Assembly: GCF_000350225.1 (NCBI RefSeq)
Contig: NW_005179249.1
Location: forward strand, 676,618-740,617
DNA from: Chondrus crispus
Taxonomy: Eukaryota; Rhodophyta; Florideophyceae; Gigartinales; Gigartinaceae
Direction of reading: 5' to 3'
DNA: 64,000 nucleotides
In this document: one piece after another, positions 31,181-43,541 of the stretch
How the letters are laid out: each line of letters starts with the position of its first letter
Position numbering within the stretch: the stretch's first letter is position 1
The notes under the pieces: model-generated
Seen by the model: only the letters and a program-made list of their open reading frames with translations
Told to the model about the DNA's origin: nothing
Database searches by the model: none
Translations under genes and position numbers: made by a program

Positions 31181-34044
31181 GTCATTACGACTTTTTTCTT
31201 CTCTTTTGCTGCGATGTTTGACATCTCCAAGCTGCTTTCAGATGGATTCTGTCTTCACGGCTCACGACAGTATGAATCTCGAGACTGCTGAAATGATAAA
31301 GGGACTATTCCCAGCTCTCGCAGAAAGCTTAGTCCTAAAATCAGATCCAAACTGGACACCTGAGAACATGGACCAGTTCTCAGGCCGGTCGGTTGCAGTA
31401 TGGAGAATTTTCGCGAGGGCTGAACTGAGACAGGGAGGTATTTGAGGGTGATTGCACCTTTTTTATTAGGCGCGGTGACAACTTTACAGGGCGTCTGGAC
31501 AGTACAAATAGCGCAAAGCTATACACATTGTGCACAGAGACCTTTCGAAACTACGTTTCAAAATCATTTTATTGAAAACCCCCGGATGGGGAAAGATAGT
31601 CAGCCCAAGACGGCAATAACTTTTGGGGTGCTGCTGCTTGTTAGCTACCCAACACATCATCCACCAGAGCCGCAGTGAGCTCGAGATGAATTGCCTTAAC
31701 TTGTATGTCATCTGATACGTATTTCATCCCATGAACAGAATAATAACATCTCCTGACTCTACAGATTGATGGAAAACATCTTATTCGTCCTCGTGTATAT
31801 CAAACATCGCACTCCACCGGCCTGACCCATCCCCGTTGTATGTTTGCCATCTCGTTTTGACTATCCTGTTCTGTATTATGGCAGAAGCTCGAACAATGAA
31901 TTGTATACTTGAAACCTTCCACAACTCACTTGCTGAATAAAGAATTTTATATCTCCAAATAGCACACATTTCTACACATATTCGAACTCCCTCCTGTATT
32001 GTAGAGAAGTGTTTCCGGTTGTCGGTTATTTGCTTCGTAGACGATTTTACAAAATCACCCATCCTGGATATATCCCGACAGCCAGGTAATAGTACCAATA
32101 AAAATATTGCCCTGCCACTACAAATGGTGGTTGGCTTGACGGGTGATATACTTACAGAACTTGATGGCATGGTTGTAGCATCGCTAGCGTGTGAAGGTCA
32201 TTCAATCCCCCTGGTAGTCCGAATTGGAAGGACCTGTCCGCAAATCCAAAGAACGCACCACTTCCATCTCAACGCAACTTTCTGCCCTTGCTGAAAGTGA
32301 TATCTTGTAAGGCTTTGGGTCAATTTTCCCAACACCACCCCGCGAAGGCCAAGCACCCAATACAGCCCGGGAAACTAACTGCTGCCATATGCGTTTCAAT
32401 GCGCGCAGTATCCTCGTTAGTGGGCCACGAGAGAATAATTGTCAAAGAATTCATCAACACGTTTCAGTATCCCTGTACCCATAAAGAGCCTGTCGTTTCG
32501 GATAGATCGAGTATTCATTACGGATGTCTGAAGGTAGGCCGTTGGATATTTGTCGCAATGCGCAAATCACCATAAGCAGCGGGGTAATGCCTAGCCTTCC
32601 AGTAGCACCAGAATAAAGTCCTTGTACCATATACTCTGACGAAGCAACGAGGGCAGTGCATATTTTGGAAAGCAGAGCTCGAAACATACTAAATCTCCGT
32701 TCAAACGGCCTATCAAGATCCTATTGTCCACACTGACATGTACCTGGACGTGGAACATACACCGTCCAAAAGTACTTCAGCTTGTAGTGTAGATGTGCGC
32801 CAGCATAACTGCGGTGGATTTTTGTGGCCTTACCCAGCATTCATCCACTGTGTACTGCGTGCCTACTTAGCAGCGCAAATTACACCTACCGCATCCGACA
32901 TGCACCAGCAACCACTTCATTCTCGTCAATGCAGGCGTATTCCAAAGACTTTCCTGGGAACGCATTTCGGGGAGTGTAGAATCTGACGGGTGGCCTTCTC
33001 GAACCGGGCATTTTGAGATGCGGCGATGCCAGCTTCTGAAGTTTCGGGGGATGTTCGGGACGTAGTAGCGGCTGGTCGAAACCCAGCATGGACTGGTTGA
33101 GGCGCAGAGGTGATGGATAGGGGCACGACAGCGGCTGGGAGAGAGGCAGCGATGGCAGTTACGAACAAATCGCTTCCGTGCCTCTCTTCCAAGCGATGAA
33201 GTAGGTGTCAGTCATGAAGTGGATACCGATCTGTTCTGGGGGAAGGGAATCCTGTTCTACACGTCGCTGACACGAAAACATGGTTTCGAAATGTCTGTTT
33301 ACCAAGGATCTTTAGTGAAAACATATGGAACGCTTTCATTGAAGCTTGGATCACAGCTAGCGTCGTATACCTCATTCGTATTCGCGCAGATCAAGGCTCG
33401 GTGGTTACTTCTAAGTTGTTGCATTACATGAGCGATGTGTATGTGATGGAGCCACCACATTCCGGTGACCAAAGTCAAGACTCTCAAGGGATCGGTGAGC
33501 GATGCCATGTCCCCTTGCGTCGCACATTTGGGAAGATACGACCACAGTACCAAAGAATTGATACAGAAGGTACACTGCGATTAGCAGACGACCACAATAC
33601 CAAAGAATCGATACAGAAGGTACACTGCGATTAGCAGTGAAAGCTGGAAATGGTACCCTGGGGCTGCGTAGACATCTGCCTACAAAGTTGGTACTTAGAA
33701 TGGTCCCAGCCTTCGATGTCGTTACCCTCAAACTTCTTCATCGTCGCGGTCGTATGGCCGCTCTCGATCCAGCGCGTTAGACGATTGCCGCGGAGATACG
33801 CATATAGAAAGCTCTCTGATCTAAATTTCCTCCTGCATCGCGCTATAAAATCAGTCTCAGTGACGATGTATTGGTATATAGAGAAGTAGGAATGGCTTAG
33901 AGAGGTCCGCATCAAGTGAAGAAGATCACGAGGAAAGAAATGTTTGTGAATTGGAACGGAGAGGAGAAGAAATACAATTCATCACAAGCCATTTAAGCAC
34001 ACGTTGCAGAGGGCGATAGTGAATTACCGTGTCTACTGTTAGGA
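31181..34044. other. No gene recognised; decayed repetitive sequence
   Basis: Short frames only. The stretch at 31233-31440 (plus; FQMDSVFTAHDSMNLETAEM ... WRIFARAELRQ) and 33631-33915 (minus; IARCRRKFRSESFLYAYLRG) look like protein remnants but match nothing I recognise. The region also contains the 50-bp tandem duplication listed separately. Confidence 0.35.
33539..33638 (+). repeat. 50-bp tandem duplication
   Basis: Two adjacent copies of about 50 bases (33539-33588, 33589-33638), each with ACCAAAGAAT, GATACAGAAG and GTACACTGCGATTAGCAG. They differ at two or three bases. Confidence 0.85.
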
Positions 34045-34330
34045 ATGGAAAAGTTCCCCACCAGCCCTTCACAGGGCATTTTGATCCCTGAATTCATTCT
34101 TGTTGCTGATCTCGGAGCACGCTCCACTATATTCGATGAAGCTAAGGACGAGGAACGCGCTGGCCTCATTGAACGCGGCGTCTACAACGTCTTTCCAAAG
34201 GAGGAGACACCGGCGAATCCTAAAATTCTCCGACGGCGTTTCGTGCTCGCTATGAAGAATGTCAACACTGATCAGGAACTTTTAAAATGCCGCTTCATGG
34301 TCTAACGGCACCCTGATACGGAGACACCTT
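34045..34330 (+). pseudogene. Ty1/copia-type reverse transcriptase start, truncated
   Basis: The frame IFDEAKDEERAGLIERGVYN, then FPKEETPANPKILRRRFVLA and MKNVNTDQELLKCRFMV, matches the opening of copia-class reverse transcriptase (acidic helix, GT-x-x-x-V strand, R-F-V-x-x-x-K, K-x-R-x-V). A TAA replaces the Gln or Gly codon expected before RHPD at about 34303-34305. After some 30 more bases the similarity is lost. No YxDD box or RNase H is present. It is a 5' scrap of a retrotransposon unrelated to the Gypsy-like one at the left edge. Confidence 0.6.
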
Positions 34331-36461
34331 CAAGCGGAGGATGGTGTCTGCGCAGCTCGCAGAGATCCCGTATTCGCGGTGCTGAAGATCACAACCATTC
34401 AACGCAACCAGTCACGGGCCCGGGTAGCCGGGGTGGAGCGGGATCGGCAGTGCAGACGCGCAAGCGAGAGCGGGTCGACGCCTCGAAGCCCCGGAGCGGC
34501 ACTAGGTGACGTACCTGTGATGACGGGCGAAGGCGGATCTGGGCTCACTGGCTTGTCGCGCGCGTCCGCTAGCTCAGAGCGGTCGAAAGAGGGCCTCGAA
34601 CTCCGTGATGGTGACTGTACGTACTGCTCCCTCTTACAGCAAGCCATCGTTGGCGAGTACATGCACTGCACTACACCTCGCACGCGGAAACAGTCTCTTT
34701 GCTGATATATCCCTTCCCTGTTCCCATTATGTGTTTTGGCCTCTGCAGCACGAGGAGGCGAACTCAGAGAAGAGGAAGAGGGTTATGGAGAGTGTTTTTG
34801 GATGCGTTATAAATGTCAAGTGGGAAAATGCGGACTTTGACACTGTCAGGTGGTTTATTGTTCTGGTTTCCCGCGGAAAATGAGTTATTTTATGATGGTT
34901 GAAAATGGATTGAAAATTTGCGAATGGTATTCCAAATCAGTGTTTTTGGAACGCGATGGGCAAAAATCCACTCACAATGTAAACAGATTTTATCATACCG
35001 TATTTCAGTCGGACTTGTCCTGTGGACAGCGCTTCAAGAGCAAACTTTCATTGAAAATGAAATTTAAACATGGATGGAGATGCTCTTCAGGGTACTGTTG
35101 TGAGAATCGGTCTGACAGTATAGCAGTATTTAATGGGAGCAACCGGCATTCAAGTGAATCAAACATTTTCAGTTGCCCTCAGTAAGAACAAAGAGGAATG
35201 TACGCGAAACAAACATACGAAAAAGGACGCCTACCCCTCTAGCAGACAGAGAAGCGGCAGAAAAGAGCGTTAAACGTACTTAAGAACTACACGCGAACGG
35301 TTGGCAATCGTGCAATGAATATGTGCAGACGTTGGCCGCAAAAACCGTTTAGCGAAGGAAAGCGAGCAGTGCAACGTGTGGCAATGAAGGCATATCGCAA
35401 TTCATGTATGCCAATGATGAGATGCGGTAAACGAGGAGTCACAGCAGCGTAGTACATAATGCGGCATAGAACATGAGAAGAAAGATCGGAGTCACTAAGC
35501 TCAGCGTTTATGCTGATCATCTTATTCACTCCAACCCATTTATCTTCCGCCAGGTGCCTGATCAGACTCTCACTTTTGCCACAATACGTAGCACTGTCCT
35601 GCAGTACGGCCACGTATAACGTGACCGTATGCAGGGCAACGCCGGTTCGAGCGCGTGTGTTTCGGGAGACCACCCGATGATGACCGGCACCGGGAGACGG
35701 GCGCAGCGTGTGCAGTAAATGGGTAGACTAAGATTGTCAGCAATAAAGAGAAAGAAAAGAAACAAATGAAAGGGGAAAAGGGAGCGACGATACAGTAGCT
35801 AGCGTAGGCGTATTCGGGACGCAGGGCGGTGCAGTAGGTCTCGCGCGGGGGTGGCGACGTGCGGCGGAAGGAAGTTGGGAGTATAGGGGGTAGATAGCTC
35901 GGTCGGTGTGGACGTACCAGTACCGAGGCGAGGCTACTCACTAGATTTCAGAAACAAAGGTACAAGACCCGAGGCTTCGTGCCTCTTTACTTCTAGTATC
36001 GGTTGGACTATCTAGTCCCCGTCACCGTGATGGCGAAAGCTAAATCATACTATTAATTAGAACAACTAGAATGGAACGGGTGTAGCCCCGATGGGACCAG
36101 GTAGGGCCCCAGTGGCCCGACGGATGGGGAGAGGTGACAAGTGTCCACCGGTAAGGTCCGACGGGTAGACCGGTAAGTCCGCGTGTACCCTTGGCACCCG
36201 TGGCGGCGGAGCGCGCGATTTTGGCGGTGTAGGGACAGCTGTCCCTCTATAGTGTACAGTGCACTACAACCACCCCACTGTTACGATCCTTGAGCTTGGA
36301 GCATCTCCATCTAGGCGTGTGACAAATTAGTAAAAGGGCAAGGTAATTGCACAGTTGTTCAAGCTTTTTTGGCTGGTCTTTATTTCAAAATTTGCTCATT
36401 TGCTGAAAATATGACATTTTATTCCATCGGTTAAAAGACATGCAGGCCCAGGGCTCAAATT
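34331..36461. other. No gene recognised; possible LTR-like tract near 35.9-36.3 kb
   Basis: Short frames lack family resemblance. The tract 35940-36300 has stretches rich in CCGG-type motifs and simple inverted bases, such as GGGACAGCTGTCCC at 36231-36244, a 14-base palindrome. It could be a retroelement LTR, but no second copy is visible. Confidence 0.3.
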
Positions 36462-37611
36462 ATGGAGGGGATCTGGTTTCAAGAAATGGCGGAAGATCAA
36501 CTGGAGAGCATCACAGAGACACTTCTTGGAATCGAAGGTCAGGAGGAGGAAGAAGCGAGGCGCTGGGGTGGGTCGGTCCCGGAAAAGTCTCCAAACGTGA
36601 ATCGCAATCGAGAAGAAGCAGCTCACAGGCTACATCTGGACTACTTTTAGGAATGCCCGGTGTACTCTTCTGAGCACTTTCCAGACGTTTTCGCGTCTCT
36701 ATTGCAGTATTCACCCGACTTGTTAAACGTATTGAAACTCACGACCCATACTTCACGCAGCGAGAGGACTGCACAGGTAGAAAAAGTTTCGAGTCTGTTA
36801 AAAAGGCTACGGCAGACCTTCGCTTATTACCGTACGGCTGCTGCGCAGACTCGACTGACGAGTGCATCCGCATGGGCGAATCTGCAGCGTTGGAGTGCCC
36901 AGCAAAATTCTGCAGTGCTGTGAATGAATGCTTTGGAGACGACTACTTGTGCAGCTCTACAGATAATGACATGCTAAAGATGCTTGCTCGGTCCACCGTC
37001 CACGGTTTCCCATGTACGATAGGTAGTATTGACTATTGTAAGTGGACCTCGAAAATTTGCCCAACTGCATAAAATGGTCAGTTCCAAAGGAAAGAAGGAG
37101 TATCGGCCATAACTCTGGAGCCTATAGCGGACGGTAGGCTTTAGATTCAGCATTATTTCTTCGGGATGCCTGGATGTGGAAACGATATTAACGTACTGGA
37201 TGCTTCTCCATTGCGCATTAGGATTGCTAGTAGAGCGTATCCTCCTCCAATAGAGTACACATTGCAGGTGAAAAGCGCAGCATCCCACCCTGGCTTGCGG
37301 ATGGCATATATCCAAAATGGCCATACGTTCTACAGACAGTCTCTCATCCTGTCACTTAAAAGGAAAAGCTCTTGGCGAGCTGTCAATGGGCAAGGAGGAA
37401 AGACGTGAAAAGGGCGTTTTGTGTTTGGCAAGCGAAGTGGCACATCATTGTCCATCCAAGGCGGTTATGGACAACGGGAGCTATGACGGAGGTTACGAGA
37501 TTCTGCGTTGTTCTTAATAACATGTCTCTGGAGGATCGAGATGGACTGTCTACAATGTTTCAGGAGACGCAAAAACGATGGGCAAAGTGGAAACGTATTA
37601 CTCGGATATAG
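36462..37611 (+). pseudogene. PIF/Harbinger-type transposase remnant
   Basis: Order of landmarks: LHLDYF at about 36630; FRVSIAVFTRLVKRIETHDP (about 36690-36750) and GRKSFESVKKATADLRLLPY with GCCADSTDECIRMGESAALE (to about 36890); the first catalytic Asp in CTIGSIDYCKW (about 37014-37047); the second in GCGNDINVLDASPL (about 37170-37210); and RKDVKRAFCVWQAKWHI at about 37390-37440. Harbinger proteins have D-V-E-R-x-F-G at the last place, so the catalytic Glu is Lys here. At least three frameshifts and two stops are also present. TIRs and the partner Myb-like ORF were not found. Confidence 0.7.
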
Positions 37612-39009
37612 TGTCACACCGATGTGGGCGCTTCATTTCGACGAAAGATTTTTAATTCCGCCCCAGGGTCTGTGGGTACCATCTGCGCTGTGCTAAAACT
37701 TATATGTAACGAGTCGGAGTACTTTCGTACTCGCTCGCTTGCTATGAATTATCTTTGGAGCGTATATGGCAGCTCTTTCCTTGGGAGCGCTCAAGTTTGG
37801 ATCTGTGTTGCGCATCTACTGTGTATACGATAAGTATAAATTGACCGGTGCAATTGGCGGTAAAAATCGGGGAGGTACACGTCGTGGAAAGGGAGAAAGG
37901 TTGGTGTATTGTTCAACTTGGTGTCGATGGGCCTAGCTACAAGAGACATAAAGGAACACCGTATCCATCTATGGCAGCGCATACAACTCCGCAAATGGCC
38001 ACCCCGTATTCGACATCGTCCTCACGCACGGCAATGAGCTGGTCCAAGTTGAACCCCTTGACTACCTGCTCCGTTTTTATCTATATCTCGAGCCTTTCCA
38101 TCCTCTCCTTTGTGTCTTCCATCTCTCTCTTCAACTCTACGGGTGTCTCGCTAATATTGAACCTTCTGTTTCACTTGCTGCCGACGGGGACGTCCGCGCA
38201 CTCTCTCAGGGGGGGTCGCCTCCCTCCCCGGGGTGCCACCGGCGCAGCATTTGTAGCGCCTCGCCGTTGCTACCGACCTGACCGACACCTTTTCACAAAG
38301 GGCGGCAGGCGCAGGCCCTAGAAGAGAAGACAGCGAGCGCACCTCTGACGACGCCGTGCATCGGCTTTATGCCTTGCAGCACGCGACGTCTACGCGCACC
38401 CAGCCAGTGGTAAGCACGAGCACTTGTCGGCCTGCAGCCGCGGCTCGTGCGGCTACGGCAGCGCCGCACAGCTGCAGAGGTGTCTGCGACAACCAGTGCG
38501 ACAAGCTGATGGGACAGCAGCAGCACGACTGGCAGCAGCGTCGACGCAGGCAGGAACACGGCGTAGTGCCCATGCAGACGCGTGAGCGCAGCGTGAACGG
38601 AGAGCGGCTGCATCGTGGGCGGGGCGTGCGTGTGGCGGGGCGCGCGCATAAACGTAGCGGGGCGGCATCGCGCTTAAGGGCAAGCGAGGGGAGAGAAGAG
38701 GCGGCGGAAGAGGAGGAGGGTAACGTATGCACCGAAGAAGTGCCCTGCTGTGGGAGGGAGCAAGACTCGTGCTGCGCTCACATGCGTCCGCCAGGAATTC
38801 CTCTGACACGTGCGAGCGGAAGACAGGCCCGTTGCGGCGCCGCACGGCATCGCTGCCGTGCAGCGACGGCCCAGTTAGACTGAGAAGCGCCAGGGGCACC
38901 GCTCGTAACCTGTCAGCTGCGGGCGGGCGCATGCCGCCACGGTCGCCAAATTCTTCTCTCCGGCCTTCTTGCGGGTCAAGCACTTTACTTTTCCCGTCCC
39001 ATACCATTG
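37612..39009. other. No clear gene; GC-rich block 38.2-38.95 kb
   Basis: The GC-rich part carries overlapping long frames on both strands, as expected from composition. A minus-strand stretch around 38480-38610 encodes a hydrophobic segment (STLLPVVLLLSHQLVALVVA) that might be a membrane-protein fragment. It has no family match that I can name. Confidence 0.3.
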
Positions 39010-39050
39010 CCACACACTGGGTGGCTCTCTGGGAGCCACCCAGTGTGTGG
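39010..39050. repeat. Perfect palindrome, 18-bp arms, 5-base loop
   Basis: Arms 39010-39027 (CCACACACTGGGTGGCTC) and 39033-39050 are exact complements. A few further bases pair outside with one mismatch. Confidence 0.95.
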
Positions 39051-39054
39051 TAAT

Positions 39055-39105
39055 GCCCAGTTTATATATCACAGGCCGAGTCTGCCTGTGATATATAAAC
39101 TGGGC
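39055..39105. repeat. Perfect palindrome, 22-bp arms, 7-base loop
   Basis: Arms 39055-39076 and 39084-39105 begin GCCCAGTTTATATATCACAG and are exact complements, with loop CGAGTCT. It starts only five bases after the previous palindrome. Confidence 0.95.
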
Positions 39106-39418
39106 TGCATCCCGCAATTTTCCGTCGAGTCTCACTTTTAATAAGGTCAGTGCCATCGAACGAATACTGCGATGGTCATTTGTATATATAGATAAGGTCC
39201 TTTGTTGTACTTAATTTTTATAAAAATTCTCAAACCAAGGCCACGTCTTCCCGCTGCGCGTAACATCGACGACGAGGAAGCCTCCTTTCTACACAGTAGA
39301 TCCGAAGACGAGTGCGTTTGTCCTTTGCACAGAGGAAGACCATCGACCGAGGTGCCCGTCCGCGCTCTTGAAGGGGCATATCAAAGGCGATGGCTTCATC
39401 TCTAGAGGGACATACCAC

Positions 39419-39470
39419 ACCTTTCTCTCTTCGGAAATGCCCTGACCGGGCATTTCTGAGAGAGAAAGGT
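39419..39470. repeat. Palindrome with small internal bulge
   Basis: The outer stem is ACCTTTCTCTCT with AGAGAGAAAGGT, and the inner stem AAATGCCC with GGGCATTT. They are separated by a 3-4 base bulge and closed by a five-base loop. Confidence 0.9.
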
Positions 39471-39634
39471 AGCCCAGGGATGAGTGGAGGCGGGGCGCTG
39501 TTAAGGCTTTATGTTGGATGGACAAGAGGCCCGAGGCTAGTTCCGCGAGATGTCACACAGTTCGGTGTGAAAGTGTGCATGTACAAATGCACCGGATCCC
39601 AAACTATTTCCACGACAAACACTTCGCAGATTCC

Positions 39635-39661
39635 AAATAACGGCCCAAAGGGCCGTTATTT
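39635..39661. repeat. Perfect palindrome, 12-bp arms, 3-base loop
   Basis: AAATAACGGCCC (39635-39646) pairs exactly with 39650-39661 around AAA. It overlaps the next palindrome by two bases. Confidence 0.95.
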
Positions 39662-39694
39662 CCAGAAGGCCCAAAGGCTTTGGGCCTTCTGGAA
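39660..39694. repeat. Perfect palindrome, 17-bp arms, 1-base loop
   Basis: TTCCAGAAGGCCCAAAG (39660-39676) pairs exactly with 39678-39694. The single loop base makes it an almost continuous palindrome that would extrude as a cruciform. Confidence 0.95.
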
Positions 39695-41721
39695 TACGCA
39701 GCGTTACCTCATTCCTCACCGCAACCACCATAATGATTTGCTACGTATTCAAAAACGCGAAACATATCCGGGATGCAGCAAACGAGGTTTAAAAAAGGCA
39801 AAGATATCCGCAGTGTGTATCATATATTTCCAAAGAGAGCAGCTGGTGAACAGCAGGTATTAGTGGGCGATCCCTGCGTTATTGACGTCCTGAGTCGTAA
39901 TAGAACAGAGCCGTTATTCTGATACACGCCGGTCCTGCCGTCTTATCTCTCGCTGCACTGGCGCGCTGCGACGAGTCAAAGTTCAACAGTGCCGTTGCCG
40001 TCATCTTTTTTGGTTGCATTTTCTTTGTTTCGAATTGAGTTTAATGGTGATGTGTCATTGTTAGAAATTATTCCAGCGATTTTGCGTATTCGCAGCCGGC
40101 GGGTGGAGTTGTAAACAGCACTAATTTGTTATGATTTAAGTGCCACATTCCGTTCCACATGCGCCACTACTGACTCTGCCGCCAACTTCAGCTTCTTCGA
40201 TGCGTCCCGCTCGTTCTGAATCTGTTCCATTTCCCTATTCTTTCTCGTTGGTCTTGCGCTGGCCGAAATGGAGTGATTTGCTTCATGTGTGACTCGAAAC
40301 GAGGATGTAGCATCTTCACTTGTGCTTGCAGTAACTTCCGCAGGGATATCGGGGTCTGCCATATGCGTGTTTGGCCAGAAATTCAGCGCAGACATAAATT
40401 TGACGCGGTTTTTATGATACATCTCAGGCCTGCAGAAAGCGAAACGGCTTACTGAAATCATCATCAACCTTTTCCATGCCTATGTCATTGAAAACGCTTG
40501 TTGATATTATAATAGTATCATCGGGCGACATCACGGTCGGTTCGGAACGAGCAACGCTAGCTTAAACATCAGAGATTGGCATGAATTCGTTTTGGATTGC
40601 TTTGCATCTCGCCGTCACGGACCGTACTGTTTGGGGCTCTCTTTTTGCCTGGCTTGCCCTTCTCGTTATATATGTTGCCGATGGATGCGATAGATCACCG
40701 GAATTCAGTTATGTGTCGACAGTTGGGTTATAGGAGATTTCAATGCACGCTTTTGCTGTTACTAAATATTCAGCCTGAGTCTACCTGGAGTCTGGCGCAG
40801 ATTTCAGCTTTTTTCCTTTGGAAGACTTCGATGTATGTACTAGAGCTATTGGCAGGTAAAGTGAGTCTGGAGACGGTCTAGCAATATCACTTGCATTGCT
40901 CTCTGCAAGTGAATTGGCCATGGTGGTATTGAGACCGGGAAACATGCAGCACAGCAGAATAGTGCTCGGTGCATGTTTGCTCGCAGGTGAAAGCAAGAAG
41001 GACTGAGTTGTTCTCGAATGTCGAGGTGTTTCAGTTGTAGCGCCACTTATAGACAAATCGTATTGCAGCATCTGTACTAAACAAAACATTCCCTTAACGC
41101 TGTGCTCCAAATAGTAGACGCTTTTTGGCCCCGAGCGGCTTTTCCTCTAGTTCGATCAGTTCTCATAGTTGAGAGCTCAAAGTATGTTCATTCGAACCGC
41201 TTTCCTGTTCTGCTTCTACGGATATATCCTTTATTACACGGAGTGGAACACAACCGGTGTGGCGCGGGGTTTTCTTTTCTTTCTGGGCCACTTGGGACAC
41301 TGGGCCAGAAACCTCACAAAAAGTTTTCCATGATGACATTGTTGAACTATGGAAAACAAGAGCAGTGTTCGTCATGCGTAGTACAATATTCCAGATAGAA
41401 GACGTGTAATTTTTTTTACTGTAGTACATGCTTATTAATATATTTTAGAATGAGTATTCTGCATCTTCCTTATTAGAGTTTATTATCACACCACAAAGTG
41501 CACTACCTCTCCTTGCAGTGCTTCACCATAAACTGATGCTCACTGAAACTGGCCTCAAACTACTAAATTAGGTATCCTAATTCAACAGGAAGAAACGTTT
41601 ACTGCAGTGTGCAAAACTATACTCAGCGACTAAAGTACCTCCTACACATTTCTTGCCCTTGATGTTAGTCGGAGGCTTAGATCAAAAGCTCTTTTCTCCG
41701 CAACTGACGGCTTTGAACGCT
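39695..41721. other. No gene recognised
   Basis: Minus-strand frames at 40129-40467 (a Lys/Glu/Ala helix near NREMEQIQNERDASKKLKLA) and 40781-41110 may be protein remnants of one element, but neither shows a known motif. AT-rich sequence dominates 41400-41700. Confidence 0.35.
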
Positions 41722-43451
41722 TTACGGTACCACGGCTGTGCAATCCTCCCAGCAAGACGAGCAAATAGCCTGCTTGCACGTTTCACACCACTGTATTTGA
41801 CGTGATCCTTTTCGTTTGATCTTTACTTTCCCATCTTTTAAGAACGTAAAGACCAGCCGCAGAGGACGCAATAAGTTGCTGGACCAGAGATGCGCTTGTG
41901 TGTAGTTCGTTTGCTCAGCCTTCTAGCCTTGTGCGTGCCCAAATTTTATCGTTCAGCTGCGTTTCTGGAAAATGTTGCCACGAGCTTTCCTCCCTTTCCA
42001 CTAGAGTCTTCGTCTGCGGGGGTTTCATTTCGATTAAAATTCATCACCCAGTCTTTGGCCAATAATCGCGTGAACGACCCTAACGACTGACACTGTGTGA
42101 CTCTATGCCGCAGTGCTGAATAGCCTTTTAAAATTACTCCATAATTGCTATTCTCATCCGGAAGGACTCCAGCCTTACGTGCTTCAAAAAGTCTATGAGC
42201 GAAAGCAGCATTATTGGATTCTCGCTGATTTTGCGGCTTGCCAACGTTTTTAGACAGCGAGATACCACGTCGACCCCCCCTTTCAAATTGTTCCAATAGA
42301 CAGCAGGGGTGAGCCGAATCATCCTTGCGGGAGGGATTGGCCTGCCGTGTTGTTCTACTTTTGCACGGATGTCCTGATTCAAATTGTAGTACGATATAAA
42401 TGTGTAAAGTTCTGAGGTGTGAGAGTTTTTCAGAAGAGAATGGTATTCATTTCGAACCTTTGTGCTGTCTTCACCCACTCAACGAAAGTATGATACCCTC
42501 ACGTAATCCATGGAGTACGTATAGTTGTGTCTGAGTGCTTCGGAGAATCAGATATGGCACATATATGGAATACAACCCTCAGTCATGCTTCCACCTGTCC
42601 CAACTACATATAACACGTCATTGACGGAGAGGTTTGAGGCGTAGTGCAGTACCTGAGCTCTGTAGGCACCGGTAGGATCAAGCTCCTTGAACAGTGCCGT
42701 GCTCGTTGGGTTCACACCCACATTCTCCAGGTATGTAACATTACCGTACTGTGCTGCCAATGAAGTCGCCTCCTGTATCGTTCTTACTGAAACCATTGTC
42801 TTCACCTCTACAGCAAATACAGAGACATCTTTATCCTCGTCAAATGCCGCCAGCACTGCGTCCGGACTATCTGCTAGCATGCTACAACGCCTGCTTTCTA
42901 GTAGACCTGTGCGCCGAATGTGCTTCACCTCAAAACCGTAGGCTTCATCCCACGCGTAATTTGATGCTCCAATTGGGCATCGATACGCCCCGCCGCTATT
43001 CATCATAAATGCAGGCAACGCCTTGACGATTTTACCCTCGTTTCTAGTGCCCTTTTTCATCGCTGCCATCGAGACGAGAGGCTTCATCACCCACGCGGTC
43101 AAGGACGCCTCACGGAACGCGTTGCTTACGGTGTTGGCGGCTTCCTGTAATACCTCGTCTTCAGCCAGACTCCCCCTTGCATCCACATCCAGGTCTACAG
43201 TGTTGGCCTGAATATCTGCTTTGAGTCACTGCATTGCCGCGAGAATTTTGGCCTTACTAGCTCGGCCCTCTACAGTCCTTTCCAACACGACGAGCATGGC
43301 CTGGAGTTCTGACTTTGTACAACTGTTCAGCCTTGTGGACGTTATGCCAGCAATCTTACGAGCCATTGTAGTCCTCGAAGTGCGCCCAGGTGCATCTGCC
43401 AACTTCAAACCAATGATCTCTAACACGGTTTCCCATTTGCCGCAAATGTGC

Positions 43452-43541
43452 TGCTGTACTTGCATGATGTCGTCAGGTAAGGCACTCGGGTGCTTTAACA
43501 GACGACATCATGCAAGTACAGCAAGGGGCGGCCGCCCCTTG
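43452..43541. repeat. Perfect 23-bp inverted repeat followed by a 20-bp palindrome
   Basis: Arms 43452-43474 and 43501-43523 (TGCTGTACTTGCATGATGTC and on) are exact complements around a 26-base loop that can itself pair. Immediately after, CAAGGGGCGGCCGCCCCTTG (43522-43541) is a perfect palindrome. It lies within the coding region of copy B, just before the SAP-like block. Confidence 0.95.

Noticed and set aside
35940..36300. LTR of a retrotransposon
   Set aside because: The texture is suggestive, but there is no second copy, no primer-binding site and no TG...CA ends that I could fix.
38293..39013. Coding genes in the GC-rich block
   Set aside because: Overlapping frames on both strands are explained by composition; one hydrophobic run is not enough.
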